NCBI GenBank assembly: GCA_002104985.1
Contig: MCGO01000188.1
Span: forward strand, 1-64,000
From: Rhizoclosmatium globosum
Taxonomy: Eukaryota; Chytridiomycota; Chytridiomycetes; Chytridiales; Chytriomycetaceae
DNA length: 64,000 nt
Reading direction: 5' to 3'
Position 1 is the first letter of the stretch. Each line of letters starts with the position of its first letter. The notes beneath the pieces are model-generated. The model saw nothing but the letters and a program-made list of their open reading frames with translations. It was not told the DNA's origin and ran no database searches. Positions 35,249-46,642 of this stretch are shown one piece after another. A program made the translations under genes and the position numbers.

Positions 35249-38200
35249 TTATGCTCCACTTTCATCTCGTTCTTCTGGAACAGAGTCGTTTTTGATTTCG
35301 GGCGGAATTACTGGAGGAGGTAGTGGCCTCTTCTCTGTAGAAACCCTTTCCAGGTCTGTAAGACTCTTTCCAGATGTCTTCATAACAAATATTTCGGGCA
35401 CATTCGGCACGGCTGGTATTGTTGTGTGCAACGGAGGCATAGGCGGTGGCTTCTGAACCACTGATGATGCGATGGAGGAGACAGACTTCCCTACGGTAGA
35501 CCGTATCTGGGAAAAGTTGGGATCAGCCTGGATATTTGAAACTTGTTGCCAGAGTTTCTTGTTGTGGTGTATGTTTGATTTCATCGCAGAATTGTTGGGA
35601 TCATCTTTGTTAAATAAGGCCCAGGTTCCATATAGCGGAGCGACGAGGAGGTCAATAAAACCAACCTACAATTTGATTTTTAGATATGAATTTGTATAAT
35701 CGCCTCTTATACTTGACACTTTGCAACGTTTGAGTTGTGGCGATCCATGAAATTACTGATGGGAAAGCCCAGCTCCTTTTCCTTATCACCTTGCCGATAA
35801 AACTCTATCATTGCAGTGTAAATTAAGCCATAAATGAGAAACCATCGAGACTAACCCTCCATAATGCAATGTGCCCACTGCACAGCAATTTCTTGACATC
35901 GTGAAGGATTATTTAAATCCCCGCATTTGAGGGCTATTTCAAGTACCATCAATCTATTTTCTTGGGTATCAAGGTTTCGGAATCCAGAAGACTGTATTTT
36001 AGTCTTGAATTTTGAAAGCATTTCAAAGTGCTGAGTGGAACATGTGAGCGTCCCTTGTTAACGATAGAATTATTTACCTTTCCCATATCAGTTGCCAAGA
36101 TAAGCTTGATAATGATTCGTCGCATTTCATCATATTCCTCAGATGTGAGGTTTGCGAAAATATTATATTGCGACGCCAACGTTATCGAAAACATGTGCGC
36201 AGAGTGATGATATTCATTTACTGATGCGTCTGAATACATGATAGCGCTTGGATCCCGAGCTTTGACTAAGAATTGATTTGATAAACCCTTAAATAACGTA
36301 AGCTATGTTAAAGAGAATACAATTATTCCTTACGGGATGGTCAATATCGTGGCCAACTGCAGCGATTATTCCAGCAAGTTTTTCAATTGGAGTAAACTTT
36401 GAGCCCCACTGACTATGAAAAGCTAGAAAGTAAAACGATTGAAGCACATCTGAAGCATGGATACAATTGTGGTACGGCAAGGGTCGGTATTCTTTTTCCA
36501 TCAGCTGGATGATTGATTTGAGTAAAACCAAAATTAAGAGCACAACCAACCAGCAACCAATGTTTAAACTTGTCCGTCTCAATCCTAAACTTTGGCAAGA
36601 GATCCGTTTTTTCAATCAGCCAACTTCCCGAATAATACAAGGGATGTCCCTCAGAGATTTTACAGAGTCGAACATATCTGCGGTGATTTCAATATGTTCT
36701 ATACATTAAGAAAACATACCAATGTTCCATGTGAAATAGGACACGTCCAGATATTCTTGAACCAGTGAAACGTTAATCTGACTCAAATCCCGTGCCGGCC
36801 GAATAAGAACATCAAAATCTTCAAACTTTCTTGACAAATCCGGTAAAAAGCTTAAAGACAAGTTGGAAGCCGAAGGAGATTCAATCAATTCAGCTGAAGG
36901 TTCTCGAGGTGGTAGGGGTAGTGGATTAGGATTAAAGACTTGAGCAAACGTGGATATTCTTCGACTGATTGTGGTACCGGAGTATATTGACGGTGCTCGA
37001 GATTTTCCATTTTGATGAGATTGTTTGGAGGTCTGAGACCTGTGCACATCTGTAACCAAGGGCTTCTGTGTCTCTGGCGAGACACTGTCACCTTGATTGT
37101 TATGTTGTATTGATGGTATTCGTGGAGCTCTACTTTCCGTCTCGTCCGACAATCGGCGTGTTGAAACACTCCTTGTTGTTGCTCGAAACAGTGATTTTTG
37201 GCCCCACTTTGCATTTGGATCGAAGCCATCACTGGCGTCAGATTCACGGGGAGGTCCTTCTGGCGTTGAGTGTAATTGACGTTCTTCGCTCTTTCGGACA
37301 ACAAGGCTTTTTTCTGATGGTGTTCGAATCATTCCTGCGAGAAGTGACCTTTCTCTCTTCATTGCTGGGGCGTGTGACTTCGTATGATCTGACTCTCTTG
37401 GTGAAGCAATTTCTGCCGTATTACGTTTTACTTGTGCGAGCATAGTACTCAATAGGAATTCTTGGACTTCTTGATCAACTGGAGTTGAACCATTTTGAAC
37501 TGATGTCTCAAACGTTGGATTGTAGGCATTGTTGCCAACACTAGTCAACGCATCAGTGATAATATCAATTTCTACTAGAGTCAGCACAGGTTTATGATGA
37601 TGTTGAATTCTTTCATCTTTAAGTCTTTGGAGAATATTTAAGGCTTGTTGACCTGTACCGGTCACCTATCGTAATATTTAGCAAATGCACACACAATATT
37701 TCATTGCATACAATTCCGAGGGCTACTGGATTTGTGAAATCTGACTCCTCTTTCGGGTCCTCCTTGTTATCTTGTTTCCGGCAGTAAAAAATCAAATAAA
37801 CAATTAACGAAGCTCCAATTATTGCTCCAATTATCGAGAAGGCAAGACCCACAGGTGATATGCCTGACGTCCCCAACGATGGTTTAGACCAACCCAACAT
37901 TGCCAATTGAGTCTCGTTGACAGATAAATATTGCGATTCGTTAAAGGTACCAATACTCGAAAAACTGGTACCGTTGCAGTAATTTACATCGAAGAATCTA
38001 AATAATTTTATCAGAATTGTGCAGTTGGCGAAGATGTAACAAACCCGGCTCTGTCTCCAGTATTATTGATGAATAAAACTTGTCCTGTAACTGTTACGCG
38101 TGATGTGCTGAAGGTCTGAGGAATAGAAACAAGGTCTAACCAAGCGCTATTAGCTCCCGACGTAAGCTGAGAAGTGGTAACGCCTTTGTTTGAAAGAAGC

Positions 38201-39564
38201 TACAATTTTGTCCTAGTCAGTCCCCGAAGTAACACTCATAAGATACAAACGTTTTGATAACCTTGTAAAAGTAATTCCAGACATGTTCGATAAAACCTAT
38301 CTTGCGTTTCAGCTTGTGGAAAGAATCAGGAAACTCACATAAATCCTCGCGGTGGAGCTTTAAATAATGAAATATAGGGATAGCGGTTTTGATAAGAAGA
38401 TTTGATCCAATTGTTTAAAACTGCAGTGTAGCTGTCTCCAGTCCCTTCTTTCACTGAAACACCAAACACACCAGTAAAAGTTCCAAGAGTTTGATTTTGG
38501 TCCAAAATAGACTGCAGCGCATCATCATCAGTAATCCAAGAATATCCGCTAGCATAAGGCGATTTCGCATTCAAGACGGAAAAGCAAGCTGCAGAAAATT
38601 TTGTCGGAACTCCAAAGTAAACCAAAACGGGTGCGTTCAATGACGAAATCTGGTTTGATACAGGAATGCAAGATGTCAACGACTCAATCATAAAGGTCGC
38701 TTTGATTTCCAGTCCATAAGCCGAAGCTTCAGTAAAAAAGAGGCTTGAGTCTAATAGTTGAGATCAAGTTAGAGAATTTGATTAAGAAGCGACTAATACC
38801 GGCAAAGTCAGATGAAGTTACAATAGATATTTGATTCCAACCTCTTGAAGAAACGAAGCTATAAATCGCTCTAATTTGATTTTTGTCCGTAGGTCTGGTC
38901 GAAAAAACATTGGATAATCGGCGTGATTGACAGAAGGATGGAATCATCTGCAATGAGCCAATGTCAATAATAAGTTTCCTTCCTAATTTTTCATACCAGA
39001 TCCATCACATATTGGGAGGTTATATTGATCTGCAACATCCACAATTTCTGCATATTGTGCGTTTCCTATCGCACAAATCAGGATAGCTAGTCCACTTCAA
39101 TGTAGACTTACCAACAAATCCGCTCACTTTTTTATTTGTTATTGCAATTTGGCTTGATTTATCGCGTCGGATCGATTATTAACAACAGATACGACCAAGT
39201 CCACCCAAAGACTGGGTAATATTGCTGTCTGGATATCATCTAATGTCATAATCATGCTAGATACAAGTGCGGCTGACCGAGCCGATAAATCAGGAATGGG
39301 AAAAAATAGAGACAGAGTTGGTAACGTGTTGTTTTGCGACCTTGTTCTTTGAGGTAAAGTGATGACTGGATCGCGAGGTACAATATTTGAGGATAGTTGG
39401 GCTTTCTGATTCCTCCAAGCTGGCAGGTTTGAAGTATCTGGCTCTAGCGAGCTTTTCCCAGCTAAAGCCATTGGTAGACAGCCAATATGTAGAACTATAG
39501 CTAGCAGATAAAGCTGTTGCAGGAGGCATATGGTGGTGTGTCGTTTGGTTTCAGCGTGTTCCAT
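35249..39564 (-). CDS. Receptor-type cyclic-nucleotide phosphodiesterase (PBP1/ANF-like ectodomain + TM + class I PDE)
   Basis: About 14 exons (39112-39564, 38997-39086, 38800-38947, 38339-38750, 38251-38296, 38045-38200, 37712-37997, 36720-37665, 36551-36677, 36334-36504, 36078-36287, 35856-36028, 35713-35804, 35249-35663), about 1,240 residues. A signal peptide (LLQQLYLLAIVLHIGCLPMA) is followed by a periplasmic-binding-protein type 1 fold: ITNKKVSGFVGA, AEIVDVADQYNLPICDGSG, RPTDKNQIRAIYSFVSSRGW, SIVTSSDFAD, EIKATFMIES, LNAPVLVYFGVP. One membrane span (GLAFSIIGAIIGASLIVYLI) lies near residue 490. A Ser/Arg-rich cytoplasmic linker leads to PDEase I: YHNCIHASDVLQSFYFLA, GIIAAVGHDIDHPGLSNQFL, YHHSAHMFSI, LILATDMGKHFEMLSKFK and LKCGDLNNPSRCQEIAVQW, keeping the metal-binding His/Asp set. 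It should degrade cAMP and/or cGMP under control of an outside ligand. Single-base losses near 39147 and 36625 look like assembly errors. Confidence 0.88.
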
Positions 39565-39743
39565 CGCGTTTTCGCAACCCCGCTCTTCCTTATCCTTCCC
39601 GCGCAGACTATTCCATCGCATGTTCTTCCTTCCTCGACGCAATCGCAATGAAGAGACATGATTGCCGCGTCTTGTGCAAATCTTTCAATTCCAATTTTCC
39701 AAACCAAAGAACTCATCTCCAAAAAAGACATTTCAAATACAGA

Positions 39744-40532
39744 ATGACTGAAACCCACAAGGACATCATCGCTCTTCTTCCTCGAGAACTAAGCATCAAA
39801 ATCCTGGGTTACTTACGAGGTAAGTGCTCAATCCCATCCCAGAGAAAACTGACTCTATTTCGAGGTCCCAAAACACTTTGTCGATGTACCGCCGTATCCC
39901 GAGCTTGGAACAGCCTAGCGAATGACGAACTGATTTGGCGAAACTTGTGCTTCCTTCGATGGTCCATACAGAAGCATATCAGCTTACAGTTGCACCCCCG
40001 AGTTGACTATACATCACTGAAGGACTCGCTATCAGTCAAAGAGATTAAGGGTATTCTTCTGGCCCGCAAAGTTGATATTCGAGGTACGATTTCACATAGT
40101 TCAATCAATAGTTTAACTGAAGCTGTGACTGTAGGCCTGATGGAGAAGTCTGAATTTGTAACAAAGCTTGTATCAAGTCTTCCAAAACATTCTCCCAACC
40201 AAGAAGGCATCCAATGGAGATCGAAATGGAAAGCATCGTTTATTGTCGCCGAACTGGACTCCAAACGGATTATATTGAACAAGGATGAGCTCTGCACAAC
40301 GAACTGGGCCTTCCGTATGAAGCACTGGCCAGATGAAGTCCAAAATATTCGAGCAAAGTTCAACCCAGACTATAGCTTTGAATCAGATATGTTCAGCGAC
40401 AAGCATACCATGAAATGGAGGTTCTATATGAATGATGTGCAAGTGGAATCATACCCAGAGTTGGTCATCAGCCGTAACAAAGACTGGTCCTTCACAATGC
40501 AGAATCCAAATGCAATCTTTATCAGTCACTGA
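39744..40532 (+). CDS. F-box protein
   Basis: The start is taken as the ATG at 39744 (MTETHKDIIALLPRELSIKI); an earlier in-frame ATG at 39648 would add a basic head. An intron at 39820-39864 splits the F-box and joins ILGYLR to the TLCRCTAVSRAWNSLANDEL part, followed by IWRNLCFLRW. Without splicing the frame also stays open. The F-box suggests a substrate adaptor of an SCF ubiquitin ligase, docking on SKP1. The C-terminal 200 residues (VEIRGTIS-like and WPDEVQNIRAKFNPDYSFES) hold no WD or LRR repeats I can see, so the substrate domain is unknown. It is divergent from the receptor phosphodiesterase; starts are about 180 bases apart. Confidence 0.75.
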   Translation: MTETHKDIIALLPRELSIKILGYLRGKCSIPSQRKLTLFRGPKTLCRCTAVSRAWNSLANDELIWRNLCFLRWSIQKHISLQLHPRVDYTSLKDSLSVKEIKGILLARKVDIRGTISHSSINSLTEAVTVGLMEKSEFVTKLVSSLPKHSPNQEGIQWRSKWKASFIVAELDSKRIILNKDELCTTNWAFRMKHWPDEVQNIRAKFNPDYSFESDMFSDKHTMKWRFYMNDVQVESYPELVISRNKDWSFTMQNPNAIFISH

Positions 40533-40552
40533 TACATACTAATAAAGACCTC

Positions 40553-41575
40553 TCACAATCCATTACTTCTTTCCCTCTTCCTTCCCCTTCGCAACAGCAA
40601 ATCCTCATCTAACCTCTCTCCATGAACACATCGCACACACTTCCAAACAACGAAGGAAAATATCCATCCATCTGCACCCTCCCCAAACCGATCCGAGCAG
40701 AAAAGCTCCTTGGCGAGTTTCTTTTCGAATCCAGCGCAACTAGATCCATTCGAAAGTGCCACGAGACGATTCAGAATTGCACAACGCACCGGAATTGGGG
40801 GAAGCGCGTGGTCGGGAGGAGTTGTGAGAGATTCCAACAACTCGTGAAGGGATTCCGTTTGCGTGTCCTCATCGGGGTTCTTGTACGCTTTCCAGAGCTC
40901 GGCAAATACTTCGCCGTGTTCAGAGAGCATGCTGAGGTTCGGGTCGTTGAGGACTTGTTCAGTGGGAAAGACGAGAATCGCCGGGTTGTTTGTGGAGTCC
41001 CATATCCATTTGTTTGTTTCTTCGCAAATGTGTTTTAGAGGGAGGAGGATGAGTTGATGAGGAGAAGTAGGGTCATCAGATTCGGCTTGGAGACGCGTGA
41101 GAATGTTGGGACTTGTTTCGACGAGTTGTTTTCCTCGAGCCAGAAAGGATTCTTCGTATTTGACACAGAGTTCGACGCAATATGCCAGTGAAATGAGTTC
41201 CCATCTTGCTATTTCGTATTCTGGATTTGGTTTGTTTTGAGTGAGGTATTGGGTGGTTGATTCCAAAGTCTTGAAGTTTTGGTGGACTGACTTGAAAACA
41301 TTGTGGAGGCGTTCAATACGAGACGACTGTTGTGCGTCTACTAGTGGCTCTGATACCAATGTTGAAGTAGAAGAGCTTGTTTCTGTTTTCTTCTGTTTGA
41401 TGTAGCCGCTCTTGAGTTTTGCAAACTCCCGGACAAGCTCTGAGCTTTCCTTATCAGTTACAGAAGTTTCTTTCGCTGTACATTTTGGAATACTGGCGAG
41501 AGATTTGTAACTTGATCGCACTGACGCGAAAGACTGTGAGCCTAATGAGGCTGATTGTGTTCTGCGTTCAGCCAT
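40553..41575 (-). CDS. Hypothetical helical protein, 340 residues
   Basis: An intact single exon from ATG 41573-41575 (MAERRTQSASLGSQSFASVR). A Ser-rich head and KLKSGYIKQKKTETSSSTST precede a helical region (ERLHNVFKSVHQNFKTLEST, ARWELISLAYCVELCVKYEE). It ends in a very basic tail (RRGRKRERSNGL). No membrane segment or recognised domain. It shares an 83-base divergent promoter with the transporter gene. Confidence 0.65.
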   Translation of the reverse strand: MAERRTQSASLGSQSFASVRSSYKSLASIPKCTAKETSVTDKESSELVREFAKLKSGYIKQKKTETSSSTSTLVSEPLVDAQQSSRIERLHNVFKSVHQNFKTLESTTQYLTQNKPNPEYEIARWELISLAYCVELCVKYEESFLARGKQLVETSPNILTRLQAESDDPTSPHQLILLPLKHICEETNKWIWDSTNNPAILVFPTEQVLNDPNLSMLSEHGEVFAELWKAYKNPDEDTQTESLHELLESLTTPPDHALPPIPVRCAILNRLVALSNGSSCAGFEKKLAKELFCSDRFGEGADGWIFSFVVWKCVRCVHGERLDEDLLLRRGRKRERSNGL

Positions 41576-41658
41576 TGTTATAAAACTGAACTGGAGAACT
41601 GTTGCAATCGAAACCCAAGAAACTAATAAGGGATTCATAAATTTCAAATCCAAAATCA

Positions 41659-42814
41659 ATGAGCTTGGTGAAGATTGTTTGTGGGCTGTTATTGGTGGAA
41701 GCTATTCACGGTTCATACACTGTCATAGTAAGGCTGTCGATTTAAGAGAGATTTGTTTCACTCAATATCCGCTAGGTTAAAGTTCTGTTCGTAACGGATA
41801 AGGTCCATCCAATCTTGTTCATCTTCCTTCGGTCCCTAGTTGCTCTTCCATGCCTCTTGGCCCTTGCCTGGTCAGTTTGAATCATTCAATCACATTTGTT
41901 TTGAATGATCATGATAGGTATGTTGATAAACCAGTGTCGTTGCTGCCTCGCACACAAAGGGAATGGCAAATGACTGCCTATCTTGGGCTATTGGGAGTGA
42001 CCGGCAACCTTATGGCGAATTCAGGTGGAATTCTATTGACGCAATCAACGTTCAAAGCGTCTTTGTTTCAGGTATCTTGAGTTTGGGCCTAATTGGACAT
42101 TACAATGACTTATATCAGCAACTCAATCCTGTGGTCACAACAACTCTTTCTGCGTTCCAAGGACGTGAAAATGTTAATATATTTACGAGGACTGGAGCTC
42201 TTAAGTGGGGATGGATTCTCTTCGCTGTTATTGGGGCAGCCTTGGTAATTGCGAAGCCAACATCATCGTCGTCAGTGATCAATGATACAAGTTACAATCC
42301 AATCGGAGATATTCTGTTTTTGGTCAACGTGGCTTCATATTCCTCATACTTGGTGTATATCAGCGATTTGCTCAACGAATATCCAGCGATTCTATTGACA
42401 GCATGGACCTATATTAGTGGTGTAGCCTTCAATGGCATTTGTTTGCTCTTCGCGTGGATGTTGTCCGAATCGCCAGTCTTCCACTTTCCCCCCAAAGGAA
42501 TACTCGCAGTTTTATACGGCGGTATTTTCAGCAGCACGATTGTATATATCCTCATCAACTGGATCAATCAACAAACGAGTCCTCCGTTTGTCACTGCCTT
42601 CATTCCGCTCCAAACTGTATTTGTGGTGATCTTGAGTGCTGTGTTTCTCGGAGATACTGTTGGCGCACAAGAGATAATTGGTGGAATGATAGTATGCGTT
42701 GGAGTGTTCGGTTTGGTGTATGTCCGATGGAGTGAGGGACAAGGGGAATCTCTTTGCAATGGTGATCAAGAGAGGGTGCACGATACTGACGAGACTTCAC
42801 CATTACTTTCTTGA
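41659..42814 (+). CDS. EamA/DMT-superfamily transporter (plant WAT1-like)
   Basis: Exons: 41659-41727, 41776-41870, 41918-42071, 42119-42814, about 337 residues. About ten hydrophobic segments form two EamA halves: IVCGLLLVEAIHGSYTVI, VHPILFIFLRSLVALPCLLA, MTAYLGLLGVTGNLMANSGG, then WGWILFAVIGAALVIAKP, GDILFLVNVASYSSYLVYIS, GILAVLYGGIFSSTIVYILI and LQTVFVVILSAVFLGDTVGA. The layout TSA-like start of TM4 (LTQSTFKASLFQQLNPVVTT) is the one of plant WAT1-related proteins and bacterial EamA exporters. Substrate unknown (small metabolites). The tail ends DETSPLLS, a possible dileucine-type sorting signal. All exons are open. Confidence 0.8.
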
Positions 42815-42850
42815 GTATAGAAATAGAAATAAAGAGAGAAGGGAGAAGGA

Positions 42851-43645
42851 AAAAAGGGCTCACTGCTCATCCCGGTCTTGTCAAAGGAGCCAATCAGAAT
42901 CAAACCCCACCAAAACTTACCACCACCGCCTTTCTACTGAAGCACGGATCTCCTCGATTTCCCCAGTTATATAATCGTACTATATGAACGATTACGCCGA
43001 ATCTGAAGCTTGTGGCAATTATAGCGGCGATTTTATGTTGCCTTTTCTGTAGGAGACAACCAAGAGCCAAAGTGATAAACAGGTCGTAGAAGGAATCAAT
43101 CTACCATTCAACCAAGCATTTTAAAGCATTAGAGACGATTAATAAAGTAATATGAATGTATAAGACGAATGATTTGCGAGTTTTGATCGGAATCAGTGAC
43201 AATATCGCATTATACCTCAATCCACCGTTACAAACATGACTGATTTAAAAATAAAAAGGATTCAGTTTATTAGAATTGATTGGCATGCTTTGTTTCTGCC
43301 ATCATTCCGACAACAGGAAGTTGTGAGTTTCGTGTTCTGAATGCGACCAACAATTTAAGATAAGAAACCCCGCAAACCAAATTTCGTAATAAAGTCAATT
43401 AAACTGCGTGAATTAATATCGACTATTTGTTGTGTATGTATTCGACGGTCGGTATTCATAACTGCAAGTCCAACTCGAACTCACCAACCCTGACTTAACA
43501 CTCTTTCTCCGCACTCTCTGCTCAAAATATCCGTTAATTATCATAATTGAAATGTTGAAACGATGGAATCACGGCGTATGACCCCTTCTCGCCGCACTTT
43601 TTGTATTTATTCAAGTTGGACTCGGACCGGCATGGAAAGCGAGCC
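42851..43645. repeat. 795-bp tandem direct repeat, copy 1
   Basis: A 795-base AT-rich unit beginning aaaaagggctcactgctcat. I compared long segments with copy 2 and found no difference. It contains several AATAAA-like sites and no long coding frame. It starts about 35 bases after the transporter stop, so it covers that gene's 3' region. Confidence 0.9.
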
Positions 43646-44440
43646 AAAAAGGGCTCACTGCTCATCCCGGTCTTGTCAAAGGAGCCAATCAGAATCAAAC
43701 CCCACCAAAACTTACCACCACCGCCTTTCTACTGAAGCACGGATCTCCTCGATTTCCCCAGTTATATAATCGTACTATATGAACGATTACGCCGAATCTG
43801 AAGCTTGTGGCAATTATAGCGGCGATTTTATGTTGCCTTTTCTGTAGGAGACAACCAAGAGCCAAAGTGATAAACAGGTCGTAGAAGGAATCAATCTACC
43901 ATTCAACCAAGCATTTTAAAGCATTAGAGACGATTAATAAAGTAATATGAATGTATAAGACGAATGATTTGCGAGTTTTGATCGGAATCAGTGACAATAT
44001 CGCATTATACCTCAATCCACCGTTACAAACATGACTGATTTAAAAATAAAAAGGATTCAGTTTATTAGAATTGATTGGCATGCTTTGTTTCTGCCATCAT
44101 TCCGACAACAGGAAGTTGTGAGTTTCGTGTTCTGAATGCGACCAACAATTTAAGATAAGAAACCCCGCAAACCAAATTTCGTAATAAAGTCAATTAAACT
44201 GCGTGAATTAATATCGACTATTTGTTGTGTATGTATTCGACGGTCGGTATTCATAACTGCAAGTCCAACTCGAACTCACCAACCCTGACTTAACACTCTT
44301 TCTCCGCACTCTCTGCTCAAAATATCCGTTAATTATCATAATTGAAATGTTGAAACGATGGAATCACGGCGTATGACCCCTTCTCGCCGCACTTTTTGTA
44401 TTTATTCAAGTTGGACTCGGACCGGCATGGAAAGCGAGCC
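43646..44440. repeat. 795-bp tandem direct repeat, copy 2
   Basis: Second copy, offset by exactly 795 bases from the first and followed by the first bases (aaaaag) of a third. It ends 41 bases before the hexosaminidase ATG, so it would hold that gene's promoter. Whether it is a true duplication or an assembly artefact cannot be told from the sequence. Confidence 0.9.
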
Positions 44441-44481
44441 AAAAAGAGGGTTCAATCTATTTCTTTCTTTCTGTGATCGAA

Positions 44482-46574
44482 ATGCACACACACGCCGAAG
44501 CAGAACCGCTTCTCACAGCACCAGCACCAGCACCAAGTGAGCAAACGCCGCCAAAGCCCCGACTTCGGCGCTTCCACTTTCTCGCGTCGTTTCTCGTTTG
44601 CGGCGCGATGGTTCTCTTCGCGGCGCTTCTCGTTGACGCCTCGTGTTCCGGCTGTCTGGCCACGCGCGACCCGCCGCCGCCGCCACCGACTTCGTTTCTG
44701 TGGCCAATGCCAAGCCACGTGCGTCCAATCTATTGCTTGGCTTTGGCGCTGACTAATCCTGATTCAGGTGGCCGCCGCCGATGACACGGCCCTGCTCAGT
44801 TACAAGCCCCGCTCATTCAAAGTGAAAGTGTCAAATCTGAACGACAAGTTTATCGACAATGCAGTGTCGGTTCTCAAAAAGAGTCTGCGTGCAAAGCACC
44901 GCAACGGACACGGAAAGGATTATCCAATCAGTATCCATGTGGACGAACCTGACAAAGTGAAGCACGCTGAAGACCTTGTCGATGCAAACGAAGGATATGA
45001 GCTTGATGTGACTGCAGAGGGTGCTTTCATCAAAGGTTCGGGCTTTCCCTTTCTCAACGTATCTGATAAGTAATCGGGTCGGCCAACTACACAGCCACAA
45101 ATAAGATTGGTGTCGTTTACGCCCTTCAAACTCTCTCTCAACTTATTACAAGCTCCGGCAGTATTGTCCTCACCAGCATCAAGGATTCTCCCAAATTTCC
45201 TTACCGAGGCCTCCTCCTCGACACTGCCCGCAACTATTTCTCACCAAAAGATATAAAGCGAATCCTTGATGGCATGGCATTCTCAAAACTCAATGTCTTG
45301 CACTGGCATCTATTTGATTCCCAAGCATTCCCAATCGAATGGCCGCTCTATCCACAAATTCACACAAACTCTGCATATCGAGACAAATCAGGCTCACTCA
45401 AAGTATACAGCAAAAAAGAAATCAAGGAAATTGTAGAGTACGCGTTCGAGCGTAACATTCGTGTGATTCCAGAGTTTGAAGTTCCAGGTCACAATGCTGT
45501 GTTTGGTCATGTAGACGAAAGCTTTGTCGCTGGTTGGAATCATACGCCATGGGATGAATACTGTGTCCAGCCGCCATGTGGGCAGGCAATTGTCGATAAA
45601 GGGGAAGTTGTGCAACTGATTGATGACTTGATTACCGATGTTGGTGGATGGTTCCGAGACCCAGTCGTCCATGTTGGCCATGATGAAGTAAATTTGAAGA
45701 GTTGGGGAGATATCGATGTGAAGGCCATGATGCGTCGTTTCGAAACTGAACTGGTTGGGATTCTTGAAACGAATGGGAAGCAGTATGCGGGATGGGATGA
45801 GATTGCAGACGTAAGTTTTGATTTTTTTGAGTGTATTTTGACTGATGTATTGCACCACAGCTCTATGGTATCGAAGATCTCGTTCCTAAAGACGCACTTG
45901 TCACAATATGGAGATCCCCTAGCACTGACCGAGTCAAAGCAGCTCTCAACGCTGGATTTACAAATATCGTTGTCGGACCTTCTTCTCACTGGTATCTGGA
46001 CTGTTCCCCGAGTGCGCCATGGTGCCAATCGGCTTGGGAGAAGCAGAACCCTTCTGATACAGCTTACGATATTCCTGGATATCTCACTCACCCAGGACAA
46101 TGGCACAACTGGACCACTGTGTATTCCTTCGACCCTCTGCACGACGTTCCCGAACCCTCTGTCATAAAGGGTGGGTTTGGTGCACTTTGGTCCGAAACCA
46201 TCAAAAAACACAACATCGACAGGTTCCTTTTCCCGCGTCTCTCCGTAATTGGTGAACGGCTGTGGAGTTATGATTCGGTCGAATATTCTGCGGTTGACAC
46301 GAAGCAGCGGCTTGAGCGTTTCCGTGCAAGTCTAGTGAATGAGTTGGAAATTGACGCAGCTGAATTGGGATACCTCGGAAACAAGGAGGGAATGGTGTAT
46401 CGTCCGGAACTTTGTGACGGCGTGGAGGAAGGAGAGGGGTGGCAGATTGGCCCACAGTTGGAAGGTAATCCTGTAGCGGAAGGAACCAAGGGCAGTTATT
46501 GTTCCATAGCACGATTGTATGATACGGAAAAGTTTGTGCATAATACTCCCAAGAAAGTGAAGTATGAATATTAA
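44482..46574 (+). CDS. Beta-N-acetylhexosaminidase, GH20
   Basis: Removes terminal GlcNAc/GalNAc, for example from chitin oligomers. Exons: 44482-44718, 44768-45035, 45095-45810, 45861-46574, about 644 residues. A short cytoplasmic head (with EPLLTAP) precedes a membrane anchor (FLASFLVCGAMVLFAALLV), so it is a type II membrane or cleaved signal-anchor protein. The GH20b domain ends at LQTLSQLI; the catalytic barrel begins FPYRGLLLDTARNYFSPKDI and continues LNVLHWHLFDSQAFPIEW, IRVIPEFEVPGHNAVFGH. The catalytic Asp-Glu pair is in VVHVGHDEVNLKSW, where the usual GGDE has a His in place of the second Gly. GGFGALWSETI and SVIGERLW close the barrel. No frameshift. Confidence 0.93.
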
Positions 46575-46642
46575 ATAAATAGTAACTTTGGTCGGATAGA
46601 ATCGGAAGGACCCTCAAAACCCAAAAGTTGATCCTAATCGAA

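Noticed and set aside
42699..43769. Identical plus-strand frames (AHCSSRSCQRSQSESNPTKT) at two places
   Set aside because: By-product of the 795-bp duplication; short, out of context, no coding signal.
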